This document shows, piece by piece, positions 10,070 through 19,200 of a DNA stretch of 64,000 nucleotides; positions within the stretch are counted from its first letter, which is position 1, and the number at the start of each line of letters is the position of its first letter. A program made the position numbers and the translations under genes. The notes beneath the pieces are model-generated. The model was not told where the DNA came from. It did not search any database and saw only the letters and a list, made by a program, of their open reading frames with translations. The stretch covers positions 126,146-190,145 of the forward strand of contig NZ_PQBS01000037.1 in NCBI RefSeq assembly GCF_002911695.1. The letters are read 5' to 3'. This stretch comes from Gracilimonas amylolytica. GTDB taxonomy: Bacteria > Bacteroidota > Rhodothermia > Balneolales > Balneolaceae.

Positions 10070-10896
10070 GTACTCAAAAATCTCCGGAAAAACCTGCCAA
10101 AATAACGACCCAAACCGTGGTGGATATGAAGGCCAAAGGGGAGAAGATCTCCATGCTGACGGCTTACGACTTTACCATGGCTCAGATCATCGATCAAGCA
10201 GGTATTGAGATCATATTGGTTGGTGACTCAGCCAGTAATGTGATGGCCGGACACGAAACTACGGTACCCATGACACTGGATCATATGATCTATCATACCT
10301 CCTGTGTGGTGCGTGGAGTTGATCGGGCTTTGGTGATCGCTGACCTTCCATTCATGAGTTATCAGGTAACCACTAAAGAGGCTTTGATCAGTGCCGGGCG
10401 AATGATGAAAGAAGCCGGTGCTCATGCCGTCAAGCTTGAAGGCGGAAAGTATATTGTAGATACAGTCAAACGTATTGTGGATGCAGGTATTCCCGTGATG
10501 GGGCATTTAGGGTTGACCCCCCAAAGCATTTATAAGTTTGGCACCTATAAGGTAAGGGCAACTGAAACAGAAGAAGCGGATGATCTGATCCGTGATGCCA
10601 AATTGCTGGAGGAAGCAGGATGCTTTTCGCTGGTGCTTGAGAAGATTCCGGCAGATCTCGCAGCGAAAGTTTCAGCCGAGTTATCCATTCCAACTATTGG
10701 TATCGGAGCAGGCCCTTCATGCGATGGGCAAGTATTGGTGATCCACGATATGCTGGGATTGAATAAAGAATTCAATCCACGATTCTTGAGGAGATACGCA
10801 GATCTGAATTCAGTCATGACCGAGGCTGTTCAGAATTATATCAAAGATGTAAAGAGTAAGGATTTTCCAAATAAAGACGAACAATACGGCGGATGA
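10066..10896 (+). CDS. panB: Ketopantoate hydroxymethyltransferase
   Basis: The 276-aa TIM-barrel enzyme adds a hydroxymethyl group from methylene-tetrahydrofolate to alpha-ketoisovalerate, the first committed step of pantothenate synthesis. [42 protein letters not shown] and [11 protein letters not shown] are all PanB signatures in the correct order. The start overlaps fabZ by 4 bp and the end overlaps surE by 4 bp, so translation is probably coupled. CoaBC and CoaX are encoded elsewhere in the window, so three CoA-pathway genes lie within about 20 kb without forming one operon. Confidence 0.96.
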   Translation: MSTQKSPEKPAKITTQTVVDMKAKGEKISMLTAYDFTMAQIIDQAGIEIILVGDSASNVMAGHETTVPMTLDHMIYHTSCVVRGVDRALVIADLPFMSYQVTTKEALISAGRMMKEAGAHAVKLEGGKYIVDTVKRIVDAGIPVMGHLGLTPQSIYKFGTYKVRATETEEADDLIRDAKLLEEAGCFSLVLEKIPADLAAKVSAELSIPTIGIGAGPSCDGQVLVIHDMLGLNKEFNPRFLRRYADLNSVMTEAVQNYIKDVKSKDFPNKDEQYGG

Positions 10897-11663
10897 GCGA
10901 CACCAAAAGACCATTTATTTTAGTTAGTAACGATGACGGAATTTTTTCACCTGGTATTAAAGCGCTGGCTGAGGTCGCTTCAGAGTTCGGCGATGTGTAC
11001 ATCGTTGCTCCGGATAAGGAACAAAGTGCCGTGGGGCATTCCATTACCATTCAGGTCCCGCTGAGGTCGAGTAAATTTACAGTAGCCGGAAAGTTTGATG
11101 GGGAGGCCGTAAATGGTACCCCGGCTGACTGCGTGAAATTAGCTCACGGTCAGCTCTTAGATAGAAAACCTGATTTGGTGGTAAGTGGGATCAATCACGG
11201 AAGTAATGCCGGTATAAATATCATGTATTCGGGAACCGTGAGTGCTGCAACGGAAGGGACCATACTTGGTTATCCTTCCATAGCAGTGAGCTGTACCGAC
11301 TTTAATGAGGATGCCAATCTGAATGGCTGTAAGGAAGCAGCAAGACGAGTGATCGGTTTTGTATTGAAGAATGGATTGCCCCGTGGCATTACGCTGAATG
11401 TGAATGCCCCGGCCGGAGAGTTTACCGATATAAAATGGACGCGTCAGGCTGACAGCCGTTATGTTGAGGAATACGAAGGCCGCAAAGATCCATTTGATAG
11501 AAAATATTACTGGCTAACCGGTAAGTTTGAATTACTTGACGAAGGTAAAGACTCGGATATTCATGTATTGAATAGTGGATTGGCATCGGTCACTCCGATC
11601 CATTATGACCTGACGGCTTATCGTCTTCTGGAAAATGTGGATGAGAGAAGTTTGAATGAGTGA
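10893..11663 (+). CDS. surE: 5'-nucleotidase SurE
   Basis: The 256-aa protein is a metal-dependent survival protein that removes phosphate from nucleoside 5'-monophosphates. The metal site [13 protein letters not shown] (9-21) carries paired aspartates at 14-15. [10 protein letters not shown] and [12 protein letters not shown] complete the family signature, and the length is usual. It closes the menG-fabZ-panB-surE operon. Its stop abuts the convergent lipase stop inside TGATCA. Confidence 0.95.
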   Translation: MSDTKRPFILVSNDDGIFSPGIKALAEVASEFGDVYIVAPDKEQSAVGHSITIQVPLRSSKFTVAGKFDGEAVNGTPADCVKLAHGQLLDRKPDLVVSGINHGSNAGINIMYSGTVSAATEGTILGYPSIAVSCTDFNEDANLNGCKEAARRVIGFVLKNGLPRGITLNVNAPAGEFTDIKWTRQADSRYVEEYEGRKDPFDRKYYWLTGKFELLDEGKDSDIHVLNSGLASVTPIHYDLTAYRLLENVDERSLNE

Positions 11664-11666
11664 TCA
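11661..11666. other. Abutting convergent stop codons in TGATCA
   Basis: The surE TGA and the lipase TCA (TGA on the minus strand) form one palindrome with no spacer, as at 1036-1041. No U-tract terminator is present between the genes. Confidence 0.9.
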
Positions 11667-12515
11667 GTGACCTTTTTCTGACAGGTGTCTGAGAAGATCT
11701 AACCAAAACTGCTCATAGATCTTTTGACTCTCCTTATTCATCTGTAAATGCATCTGTGAGATATGAGATAAGGGAATCGTTTTAATATGCTCCGCCCATT
11801 TGGCACTCTCAACTGATACAAAAGTATCATTGATACCTTCCCTGTCAAAGATCTGGTTATTCTGAAATTTGAGTACCGGATTAACAGAATGTTTGGTGCC
11901 TTTTCCTACGGCCGCACTGTAGGAATAATAGGAAACACCTTCCACGTCTGGGTTTTCAGGATTAAAGACTTGTGTAGTGTAATCTGCGGTGAGCTGCTCG
12001 AGGGACCCTAAGGCATCACTCTTAATTTTAGGGTAGATGTTATCCCCAAACCAATCGAACATGACACTTAATTTTTCGGTAACCAGTTCCGGTGTTTTGA
12101 GTATCAGATCAGCTAAGGGGGAACCGTGATGAGGAGTGGCGATCGTTGTAAGGCTCTCAACTTTGTCTGCTATACCGAGATTTGAAAGCGCAAAACGCAT
12201 ATCCAATCCTCCCATACTGTGAGAGACTACATTGACCTTTTCACACTGATAGTCATCACAAAATTCTTGAATCAATCGCACCCAATTTTCAGCACGAGTC
12301 TCGATCGTGGCGTATGGAACGATATTCGGGGCAATAGCGGCAACGCCATGACCACGAATCTGCATACAGGGATCGTGAAGTGGTCCTTTTTTGATGACTG
12401 AACCGATTGCCCCATAACCGTGGCACAGAAAAACCGGATATTTCATTTGAACCAGTTCCGGCTGGGGAAATTCCTGTAACTGAAATCGCTTAAGTAAATT
12501 ATTTCGGTCAGGCAT
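11664..12515 (-). CDS. Alpha/beta-hydrolase, lipase-like
   Basis: The 283-aa protein resembles bacterial triacylglycerol lipases. The oxyanion-hole strand YPVFLCHGYG is at 26-35, and the nucleophile elbow VVSHSMGG has Ser100 as nucleophile. The aspartate and histidine probably come from the region around 215-260, where SHISQMHLQMN contains candidate histidines. No signal peptide is visible, so it may act inside the cell, unlike secreted Burkholderia-type lipases. The elbow has Ser instead of Gly at its first position, which is tolerated in this fold. Substrate is unknown. It lies 7 bp after a small unknown gene. Confidence 0.8.
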   Translation of the reverse strand: MPDRNNLLKRFQLQEFPQPELVQMKYPVFLCHGYGAIGSVIKKGPLHDPCMQIRGHGVAAIAPNIVPYATIETRAENWVRLIQEFCDDYQCEKVNVVSHSMGGLDMRFALSNLGIADKVESLTTIATPHHGSPLADLILKTPELVTEKLSVMFDWFGDNIYPKIKSDALGSLEQLTADYTTQVFNPENPDVEGVSYYSYSAAVGKGTKHSVNPVLKFQNNQIFDREGINDTFVSVESAKWAEHIKTIPLSHISQMHLQMNKESQKIYEQFWLDLLRHLSEKGH

Positions 12516-12522
12516 TTAGGTA

Positions 12523-12957
12523 TTATTCAGTGGTGAGTTCATCAAGTTCGGGATCGGTAGTCAGCCTTAGGGTGCGGATCACCGTATTATTGTAGTAAAC
12601 GTATATATGCATATCCCGGGAGGGAAATTTGATTATAGCCGGGACCTCCATGCGATACTTCCTCAGATCATTATGCAGGTCAACATGAAATAAGGTTTTA
12701 GAAAAAACGGATGGGACGCGTATCCGGAGTAATTTCCTGGTGAAACTGGTATCAATACGAATGGTTGAGGTGCGTACCTGATCCTGTAGAATTTGGGCAT
12801 TAGACAGGTGCATGTTGATCAACGAATCAAGTTGTGCCCCCGTTTCTATTCGGTGGACGGATCTTTCAGGAGTAGAAGCCAATATGATCCCGCTTATCAC
12901 ACAGGAGATAAAAAGCAGGGCCGTGATGATCTTTTTACTGTTTTTTTTACTAAACAT
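12523..12957 (-). CDS. Unknown single-pass or secreted protein
   Basis: This 144-aa product starts with a basic segment (MFSKKNSKK) and one hydrophobic helix at about 10-28, so it is anchored in or exported across the inner membrane. The remainder is predicted periplasmic, beta-rich and without cysteines or a recognisable catalytic motif. I do not recognise the family. It precedes the lipase gene by 7 bp in the same direction and may be co-transcribed with it. It is divergent from the GNAT gene at 13030. Confidence 0.65.
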   Translation of the reverse strand: MFSKKNSKKIITALLFISCVISGIILASTPERSVHRIETGAQLDSLINMHLSNAQILQDQVRTSTIRIDTSFTRKLLRIRVPSVFSKTLFHVDLHNDLRKYRMEVPAIIKFPSRDMHIYVYYNNTVIRTLRLTTDPELDELTTE

Positions 12958-13029
12958 GAACCGTTGTTGGTATCTAAATTTCAGTAATTTAACTTACGCA
13001 AAATCTATAAACTTCTGTCAAAAAAGGAT

Positions 13030-14175
13030 ATGCCAATTCAGATCCGGAAAATTACCACAAAAGAACAGATTGATGAGTTTCACAGGCTCCCGAAAAAATT
13101 AAATCAGGGAAACAAGTGGTATAGACCTCCATTCAGGTTTGAAGTTGAAAATATATTCAACCCCGATAAAAATGAACGGTACCAAAGGGGAGGAGAATGT
13201 GAGCGGTTTCTGGTGTATGATGACAATGAGGTAGTGGGGCGTTTTGCAGTATTTACAGACCCCGAAAAAGACATCGTTTATGATCCAAAACTTGGTGGCA
13301 TTGGGTTTATTGAAATGCAGAATGATCCTGAGGTAGCAAATGCCATCATTCAGTATGCTAAAGACTGGCATCGTGAAAGAGGCTACAGTGGATTCCGGGG
13401 ACCGGTCAATTTTGGAGAAAATGACACCTTCTGGGGTGTTTTGATCGATGGTTTTAAGGATCATAATGTGTATGGTATGCTGTATCATCCCGAATATTAT
13501 GAAGGTCTGATTGAACAAACCAAGCCTGATAAATTTGATGACCTTTTTATGTACCAACTGCAGATGGATCAGCCGTTACCGGAACGGTTATTGAACATTA
13601 CGGATCGGTTGAAGTCTAAGGATAATGTTGAGATACGCCCTATTAACAAAAGAAATTTACTTCGGGATGGAGAGCTGATCCGAAAGGTCTATAACCGGGC
13701 ATTTCATGATCAGATCATACAGGAAAGGGAGGAAGAATTTATCGGGATCAGTGAGGAAACGATCCGTCAGATGGTTAAGAAGTTAAAACCCGTATTGATG
13801 CCCGGAACCTCACCGATAGCCTTTGTGGATGGTGAACCGGCCTCATTCCTGGTAAGTGTACCCGATCTGCATGAAATATCCGCTAAAACAGGTGGGACCT
13901 TAAAATGGTGGCAACTGCCCCGCCTGATCGGATTTAAGAAAAGAGCGGTCAAATTCCGCCCGTTAGCTTTTGGAACCGATCCCCGGTACAGGGGAAGAGG
14001 ATTGGAAGCTCTGGTCTTTATTGAAGGATTTAAATGGACCAAAGAACTCTATCCAAACTTAAAGGTATTGGAAGGAGGGTTTGTGAGTGAAAAGAACTGG
14101 ATCATGAGGCGAAGCCTCGAAGCCCTGGGTTGCCGGATCGCTAAGACCTATCGCGTGTACAAATGGTTGTGTTAG
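13030..14175 (+). CDS. GNAT-like acetyltransferase
   Basis: The 381-aa protein starts well: AAAGGAT lies directly before ATG. The C-terminal half has GNAT character: FGTDPRYRGRGLEALV (about 317-332) resembles the acetyl-CoA pyrophosphate loop (R/Q-x-x-G-x-G), followed by VSEKNWIMRRSLEALGCRIAKTYRVY. The N-terminal part contains a second GNAT-like segment (VGRFAVF...IGFIEMQNDPEVANAII, about 70-110), so it may be a tandem-GNAT protein. Substrate and biological role are unknown. It stands alone, divergent from an unknown secreted protein and convergent with coaBC. Confidence 0.75.
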   Translation: MPIQIRKITTKEQIDEFHRLPKKLNQGNKWYRPPFRFEVENIFNPDKNERYQRGGECERFLVYDDNEVVGRFAVFTDPEKDIVYDPKLGGIGFIEMQNDPEVANAIIQYAKDWHRERGYSGFRGPVNFGENDTFWGVLIDGFKDHNVYGMLYHPEYYEGLIEQTKPDKFDDLFMYQLQMDQPLPERLLNITDRLKSKDNVEIRPINKRNLLRDGELIRKVYNRAFHDQIIQEREEEFIGISEETIRQMVKKLKPVLMPGTSPIAFVDGEPASFLVSVPDLHEISAKTGGTLKWWQLPRLIGFKKRAVKFRPLAFGTDPRYRGRGLEALVFIEGFKWTKELYPNLKVLEGGFVSEKNWIMRRSLEALGCRIAKTYRVYKWLC

Positions 14176-14195
14176 GGGTAAAGTATGGAGTGATC

Positions 14196-14239
14196 AAGTG
14201 ATGAAGTAGCCTACATAATTACTCTTAACTTCATCACTT
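14196..14239. terminator. Perfect 12-bp hairpin between convergent genes
   Basis: Arms 14196-14207 (AAGTGATGAAGT) and 14228-14239 are exact reverse complements around a 20-nt loop. It lies between the GNAT stop and the coaBC stop. There is no U-tract on either strand, so it is not a canonical intrinsic terminator. It may protect 3' ends or act bidirectionally. Confidence 0.45.
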
Positions 14240-14240
14240 T

Positions 14241-15428
14241 CTATCTGAATATCGTATTCAGGATCTCAATAGCGATATCTCGTTTGGTTCCTTCGAAAGG
14301 TTTGTCAGAATCTTTACTCAATAAATGAACCTTGTTAGTATCAGATTCAAAGCCGGATCCGGATTCAGACAGTGAATTAGCTACGATGTAGTCTGCATTC
14401 TTATTTTTAAGCTTTTGAGTGGCATTTTTGATCAGATCTTCCGTTTCCATAGCAAAACCGATCAGGGTTTGACTCTCTTTTTTATGCTCGCCAAGCCAAG
14501 CCAGAATATCCCGGGTCTTTTTAAGAGGGATGCTATTTTCCCCGCCTGACTTCTTGACCTTTTGGTCATAGACCCTAGCCGGAGTGAAATCAGAAACGGC
14601 CGCTGCCATGATGATGACATCAGCATTCTGATAATTCTGTACGGCTTCAAAGAGCTCGGCAGCACTGATGATCTTTTCAGCGTGTATACCATCCGGAACC
14701 GGAACAGAAAGGGGGCCGTGGATAAGGGTTACGTCAGCTCCAAGTTTCTGTGCAGCCTGTGCCATGGCAATGCCCATTTTACCGGAACTTGGGTTTGAGA
14801 TGAATCGCACAGGATCGAGATGCTCTCTGGTTGGTCCTGCGGTAACGATCACTTTCTTGCCTTCCAGGGGACCTTTTATGGATCCGATGATTTCTGAAGC
14901 ATTATCGAGAATTGATTCAATTTCCGGTAATCGCCCTTTGCCTTCCAGTCCGCTGGCTAAATACCCACTATCAGGTTCAAGAATGTGATAACCCTGCTGT
15001 TGTACAGTTTCTAAATTTTTGGAGACTCCCGGCGCTTCATACATTTCACCATCCATGGTAGGGCAGATGAGAATGGGACATCGGGCGGCTAAGACGGTAC
15101 TTGTCAGCATATTATCGGAAATACCGTTCGCGATCTTGGCAAGGGTGTTAGCTGTACATGGTGCGATCACAAACAGATCAGCCCACTCTCCCCAATTGAT
15201 ATGGCGCGTCCAATCTGTGGATTCACCTTCTTCCGGGAAGATATCAACGGCTACATTATGACCGGAGAGGGAGGCAAAGGTCTCTAAACCAACAAAGCGG
15301 GTGGCCGAGGGGGTCATGGTGACACGGACTTCAGCTCCCGCTTTTTGAAATTCTCTGAGTAAAAAAGCAGCTTTATATGCTGCAATTCCTCCGGTAACAC
15401 CAAGAATTATGCGTTTACCGGAGAGCAT
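14241..15428 (-). CDS. coaBC: Phosphopantothenoylcysteine synthase/decarboxylase
   Basis: The 395-aa bifunctional enzyme makes 4'-phosphopantetheine for CoA synthesis. The N-terminal CoaC flavoprotein part has GVTGGIAAYKA (10-20), a conserved HINWGEWADL histidine and APCTANTLAK. Its active-site loop reads PTMDGEMY, with Asp where many bacteria have Asn, a variation I believe is common in this phylum. The CoaB part (about 190-395) begins with VIVTAGPTREHLDPVRFISN, the CTP/phosphopantothenate-binding signature. It lies 3 bp after rpoZ, in the usual Bacteroidota block yicC-gmk-rpoZ-coaBC. Confidence 0.95.
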   Translation of the reverse strand: MLSGKRIILGVTGGIAAYKAAFLLREFQKAGAEVRVTMTPSATRFVGLETFASLSGHNVAVDIFPEEGESTDWTRHINWGEWADLFVIAPCTANTLAKIANGISDNMLTSTVLAARCPILICPTMDGEMYEAPGVSKNLETVQQQGYHILEPDSGYLASGLEGKGRLPEIESILDNASEIIGSIKGPLEGKKVIVTAGPTREHLDPVRFISNPSSGKMGIAMAQAAQKLGADVTLIHGPLSVPVPDGIHAEKIISAAELFEAVQNYQNADVIIMAAAVSDFTPARVYDQKVKKSGGENSIPLKKTRDILAWLGEHKKESQTLIGFAMETEDLIKNATQKLKNKNADYIVANSLSESGSGFESDTNKVHLLSKDSDKPFEGTKRDIAIEILNTIFR

Positions 15429-15430
15429 GA

Positions 15431-15724
15431 TCAGTCTTCTTTGTCAGGGTGACGGTAGTAGATCTGATCTTCTTCCATTTCTATAATTGCCCGCTGTGTA
15501 GCGTGTGGTAATTTTTCAAAGGCTTTGGAAATATTTTCCTGTTCTTCGTTGAATGAGAACTCATCTTCTTCCTCAAATCCTTCGAAGTATTGAAGCTTTT
15601 CATCAAGCTCCAGCTTTTCCTGAGCAGCGATCTGACGGGCTCTCTTGGACAAGATCACAAGTAACTCATATTTGTTACCTGTTTTAAATTTCAGTTTCTC
15701 AATGTCTAATGTTTTGACTGCCAT
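15431..15724 (-). CDS. rpoZ: RNA polymerase omega subunit
   Basis: This 97-aa protein matches the omega (RpoZ) family of Bacteroidota. TGNKYELLVILSKRARQIA (about 15-33) is the conserved helix that embraces the beta-prime subunit C-terminus. An acidic tail (EGFEEEDEFSFNEEQ) follows. Omega helps fold and stabilise RNA polymerase and, in some bacteria, binds ppGpp. Its position between gmk and coaBC is the expected gene order. Spacings are 9 bp to gmk and 3 bp to coaBC, indicating one operon. Confidence 0.88.
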   Translation of the reverse strand: MAVKTLDIEKLKFKTGNKYELLVILSKRARQIAAQEKLELDEKLQYFEGFEEEDEFSFNEEQENISKAFEKLPHATQRAIIEMEEDQIYYRHPDKED

Positions 15725-15732
15725 GGATGGTA

Positions 15733-16308
15733 TCAGTTTTGATTCATGAATTTGACAACGGCACTCTTAACTTCCTGATAAGCCGTTTCAAGATCATCAT
15801 TAATAATTACCTGATCAAAACGATCAGCGTATGTAAGTTCTTCTTTTGCACGTTCAAGCCTCAGGGAAAGGGTTTCATTGTCTTCCGTTCCCCGGTCGGT
15901 CAAACGTTGCTTCAGGATCTCAATAGAAGGTGGTTTGATGAATAAACTCAGGCATTCATCCCCATAAATTTCTTTCACATTTACGGCACCTTTTACCTCG
16001 ATGTCAAGCAGAACAAAATAGCCCGAATTTAGTTTTTTATCAACCTCTGAACGCAATGTGCCATATTTCTTTCCACCGTAGAATTCCTCCCATTCAAGGA
16101 AGTCACCTGAGTTGATCTTTTTTTCGAATTCTTCGTTAGTGAGAAAGTGATAATGGACCCCATTTTGCTCACCTTCACGAGGTTGACGAGTTGTGGCAGA
16201 AACAGAGAATTTAAGATCCTCAAAATCTTCAAAAAGCATACGGGCGAGGGTAGTTTTGCCGCTTCCACTGGGTGCTACCAAAATAATGACTTTACCTTTT
16301 TGCGCCAT
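15733..16308 (-). CDS. gmk: Guanylate kinase
   Basis: The 191-aa enzyme phosphorylates GMP to GDP in the cytosol. The P-loop APSGSGKTT lies at 12-20. The GMP-binding segment SVSATTRQPREGEQNGVHYHF (about 36-56) and the lid (QRLTDRGTEDNETLSLRL) are intact. Length is typical. It lies 12 bp downstream of yicC, the common order in many bacteria, and is followed by rpoZ after 8 bp. Confidence 0.97.
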   Translation of the reverse strand: MAQKGKVIILVAPSGSGKTTLARMLFEDFEDLKFSVSATTRQPREGEQNGVHYHFLTNEEFEKKINSGDFLEWEEFYGGKKYGTLRSEVDKKLNSGYFVLLDIEVKGAVNVKEIYGDECLSLFIKPPSIEILKQRLTDRGTEDNETLSLRLERAKEELTYADRFDQVIINDDLETAYQEVKSAVVKFMNQN

Positions 16309-16320
16309 TCTAAACTGCTG

Positions 16321-17202
16321 TTACTCTACGTTTTGTACTTGTTCGCGAATTTGTTCCAGGGCTTCTTTGCACTTAACTACGTACTGAGCGATCTCAGAGT
16401 TGTTTGCTTTTGAGCCTATGGTATTCAGTTCGCGATTGATCTCCTGAGTTAAGAAATTCAACTGCCTGCCCGCCGGTTCGGGTTGCTCAACCGCTTCCTT
16501 GAAAAACTTGAGGTGTGACCTTAGTCTGACGATCTCTTCAGTTACATCCATTTTGTCGACCAGAATAGCCACTTCCATCTCCAGCCTTTCAGGATCGATC
16601 TTATCCTCGTCAATCAGGTTGTTTATCCGTTCCAGGAGCTTTTCACGGGTTTCATCAGCCCGGCCATTGGTTTCTTTGGTAATGATCTTGATGTTTTCGT
16701 CAATGAAATCAATGCGGTCGATCAGGTCTTTTTTAAGCTGATCGCCTTCTTGCGTGCGCATTTTAAGCAGTGAGCTTACGGCTTCTTTCAGGGCTTTAAC
16801 CGTGACTTTCCATTTTTCTTCGAGGATCTCTTCATCTTCCTCTTTGTTAATGAAGACATCATTGAATTGGGTGATATCCCTGATGGTGATCGGTTCATCA
16901 ATTCCCGCAGCTTCTATGAGTTCCCTGAGAATGTTCGAATATCCTACCACTTTATTGGTATCTACCGCAATGGAAGGTCCGGCAGAATCCGCTTCCGATA
17001 CATTTACGGTGATGTTGAGTTTACCGCGGTTGATGGATTTTTGAACCAATTCTTTGACTTCCAGCTCTTTGTCCTGAAGGCGTTGAGGCAGTCGGGTACT
17101 GACGTCAAGGTATCGGCTGTTCAGTGATTTGATTTCTACGGTTGCTGTGATCCCATTTTCCGTGGTTTCACCGCGACCGAAACCGGTCATTGATATGATC
17201 AT
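16321..17202 (-). CDS. YicC family endoribonuclease
   Basis: The 293-aa protein belongs to the YicC/YloC family, whose E. coli member is an endoribonuclease affecting small RNA turnover. MTGFGRGE at residues 5-12, the SLNSRYLDVSTRLP segment (about 27-40) and the C-terminal GRQLNFLTQEINRELNTIG (about 250-268) are the family signatures. The middle is helical and charged. It is the first gene of the yicC-gmk-rpoZ-coaBC operon. RNase activity is known from relatives, not shown by this sequence. Confidence 0.92.
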   Translation of the reverse strand: MIISMTGFGRGETTENGITATVEIKSLNSRYLDVSTRLPQRLQDKELEVKELVQKSINRGKLNITVNVSEADSAGPSIAVDTNKVVGYSNILRELIEAAGIDEPITIRDITQFNDVFINKEEDEEILEEKWKVTVKALKEAVSSLLKMRTQEGDQLKKDLIDRIDFIDENIKIITKETNGRADETREKLLERINNLIDEDKIDPERLEMEVAILVDKMDVTEEIVRLRSHLKFFKEAVEQPEPAGRQLNFLTQEINRELNTIGSKANNSEIAQYVVKCKEALEQIREQVQNVE

Positions 17203-17277
17203 TTATTCAAAACTGATGAAAATTGAGCGAGAAAATACAAAAGTAAACAGGGGATAAGAAATGGCAATCGGTAAATA

Positions 17278-17727
17278 TTAAGCATCCTCGGTTTTCTCGA
17301 GGCTCACCGCATTCATGCAATAACGTAATCCGCTAGGTTCTGGGCCGTCCGGAAATACATGCCCAAGGTGGGCATCGCAAACATTACACAAGGCTTCGAT
17401 ACGGACCATCCCGTGAGAGGTGTCCATTTCATATTTAACGGCATCTTCTTTGATCGGCTGGGTAAAGGAAGGCCATCCCGAACCACTTTCGAATTTCTCT
17501 CCGGCATCAAAAAGTTCCGTACCACAACATACGCATGAGTAAATACCGGGATCGAATTTGAAGCACATATCGCTGGAACCCGGGCGTTCTGTACCTTTTA
17601 ATCGGGTGATGGCATATTGCTCATCAGTGAGTTCCTTCTTCCATTCCTCAGCGGACTTTTCCACTCTGCATTCGGGTACAGGATTACCACTTTTGGCGAA
17701 TTCTTTAAGATCTTTCCAAGTCAACAT
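17278..17727 (-). CDS. msrB: Peptide-methionine (R)-S-oxide reductase
   Basis: This 149-aa enzyme reduces the R-epimer of methionine sulfoxide in damaged proteins. Two zinc CxxC pairs are visible, CVCC near residue 60 and CNVC near residue 113, with the substrate motif SGSGWPSF between them. The catalytic cysteine is in GLRYCMNAVSL near residue 136. Length and motifs are normal. No signal peptide is present, so it is cytosolic. It appears to be a single-gene unit; no msrA is adjacent. Confidence 0.95.
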   Translation of the reverse strand: MLTWKDLKEFAKSGNPVPECRVEKSAEEWKKELTDEQYAITRLKGTERPGSSDMCFKFDPGIYSCVCCGTELFDAGEKFESGSGWPSFTQPIKEDAVKYEMDTSHGMVRIEALCNVCDAHLGHVFPDGPEPSGLRYCMNAVSLEKTEDA

Positions 17728-17801
17728 TTATCTGTACTTCGGTTTAAGTTGTAGTGTTTCAACACGCTACTATAATGTCGCGTTCTTTTGCCTGAGATAA
17801 T

Positions 17802-19151
17802 TTACTTAAGCAGATCAAATATCTTATTGGCAAAAGCCTGAGCTGCTTCCGGCGTACGTCCTTCTGAATAAATACGGATAATGGGCTCCGTATTTGATTT
17901 TCGAAGATGCACCCAGCCTTCTGCAAAGTCGATCTTTACACCATCAATGGTATTTGGCTCCAGGCTTGAAAAATGCTCTTTAACCATTTCAAGAACATCA
18001 TCAGCATCCTTACCCAAATCGTTTAGCTGGATCTTATTTTTGCTCATATAATAGTCAGGCAGGGTAGAGCGGTATTCAGAAGAACTCATTCCCTTTTCAG
18101 CCAATAATTGAAGTACCATGGCAACACCGACCAATGCATCCCGGCCGTAATGAAGGTCCGGACAGATCACTCCTCCATTGCCTTCTCCGCCGATCACAGC
18201 ATCGTGCTCCTGCATGACTTTCACCACATTGATCTCCCCAACAGCTGATCGATAGCATTTTTCACCATGTTCACGAGCTACATCATCTGATACCCGGGAA
18301 GAGGAAAGATTTGTGGCACATGCACCGGGTTTATTGGAAAGAATAAAATCGAAAGCGGTTGCCTGAGTGTATTCTTCACCAAATAATTTTCCGGTATCAT
18401 CTACCAGTGCGAGTCGGTCTCCATCCGGGTCTGTGACCACACCAAGATCAACGTTCTTTTCCTTGACCAGGCCGCAGATCTCAGTTAGATGTTCGGGCAG
18501 TGGTTCAGGGTTGTGTGGGAATAGTCCATTTGGGGTACAGTGGATCTTATGTACGGTGTTTACCCCCAGGCGTTCCAAAAGTCTGGGAATAGCTTCAGAT
18601 CCGGCTCCGTTCACGGCATCCACAGCTACAGAAAAATTCTTTGCAGCGATCTCTTCTTTTTTGATGTATGGCAGTTCCAGGATCTTGTCAATGTGATCAT
18701 CCAGCAGATCGTGGTCTTCAGTTATTTTTCCGATCCTATCATAGGGTCTATAATCAAATTCACCTGACTCTGCGATCTCGATCACTTGGTTACCCTGATC
18801 GGCATCCAGGAATTCACTTTTTTCATTCAACAATTTCAAAGCGTTCCATTCAGCCGGATTATGACTGGCTGATATGATGATGCCACCGGCGGCTTTATGT
18901 TTTAGAACTCCCATGGCAACGGTTGGTGTGGGAACAATGCCCACTTTTACCACATCACAACCCACACTGGCAAGGGTTGCTGAGACGATATCTTCACATA
19001 TTTTTCCAGTCACTCTGGAATCTCGTCCAACCACTACGGTTCCACCATTGAGCCAGGTACCATAGGCTGCAGTAAATTTTGAAAGATTTTGAGGGGTAAG
19101 GTCTGTTCCGAAAATGCCCCGAATACCCGAGACGGAAATCATTAATGCCAT
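17802..19151 (-). CDS. glmM: Phosphoglucosamine mutase-like phosphohexomutase
   Basis: The 449-aa protein is an alpha-D-phosphohexomutase, most likely making glucosamine-1-phosphate for peptidoglycan and lipopolysaccharide precursors. SVSGIRGIFG opens it. The phosphoserine loop is SASHNP (Ser96 at its centre), the magnesium loop is DPDGDR, the sugar loop is GGEGNGG, and the phosphate-binding loop is RKSNTEPIIRIYSEG. The sugar loop differs from the classical GlmM and PMM/PGM versions, so phosphomannomutase activity remains possible. It is a stand-alone gene between msrB and the adenosyltransferase. Confidence 0.85.
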   Translation of the reverse strand: MALMISVSGIRGIFGTDLTPQNLSKFTAAYGTWLNGGTVVVGRDSRVTGKICEDIVSATLASVGCDVVKVGIVPTPTVAMGVLKHKAAGGIIISASHNPAEWNALKLLNEKSEFLDADQGNQVIEIAESGEFDYRPYDRIGKITEDHDLLDDHIDKILELPYIKKEEIAAKNFSVAVDAVNGAGSEAIPRLLERLGVNTVHKIHCTPNGLFPHNPEPLPEHLTEICGLVKEKNVDLGVVTDPDGDRLALVDDTGKLFGEEYTQATAFDFILSNKPGACATNLSSSRVSDDVAREHGEKCYRSAVGEINVVKVMQEHDAVIGGEGNGGVICPDLHYGRDALVGVAMVLQLLAEKGMSSSEYRSTLPDYYMSKNKIQLNDLGKDADDVLEMVKEHFSSLEPNTIDGVKIDFAEGWVHLRKSNTEPIIRIYSEGRTPEAAQAFANKIFDLLK

Positions 19152-19200
19152 AAAATGAGTGTGTTAATAGTATTGAAAATTTAATGTAGGGAGGATGTAA

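Noticed and set aside
13099-13557. 152-codon minus-strand frame within the GNAT-like gene
   Set aside because: It is antisense to a gene with a good ribosome-binding site and an acetyl-CoA loop, and it has no coding character.
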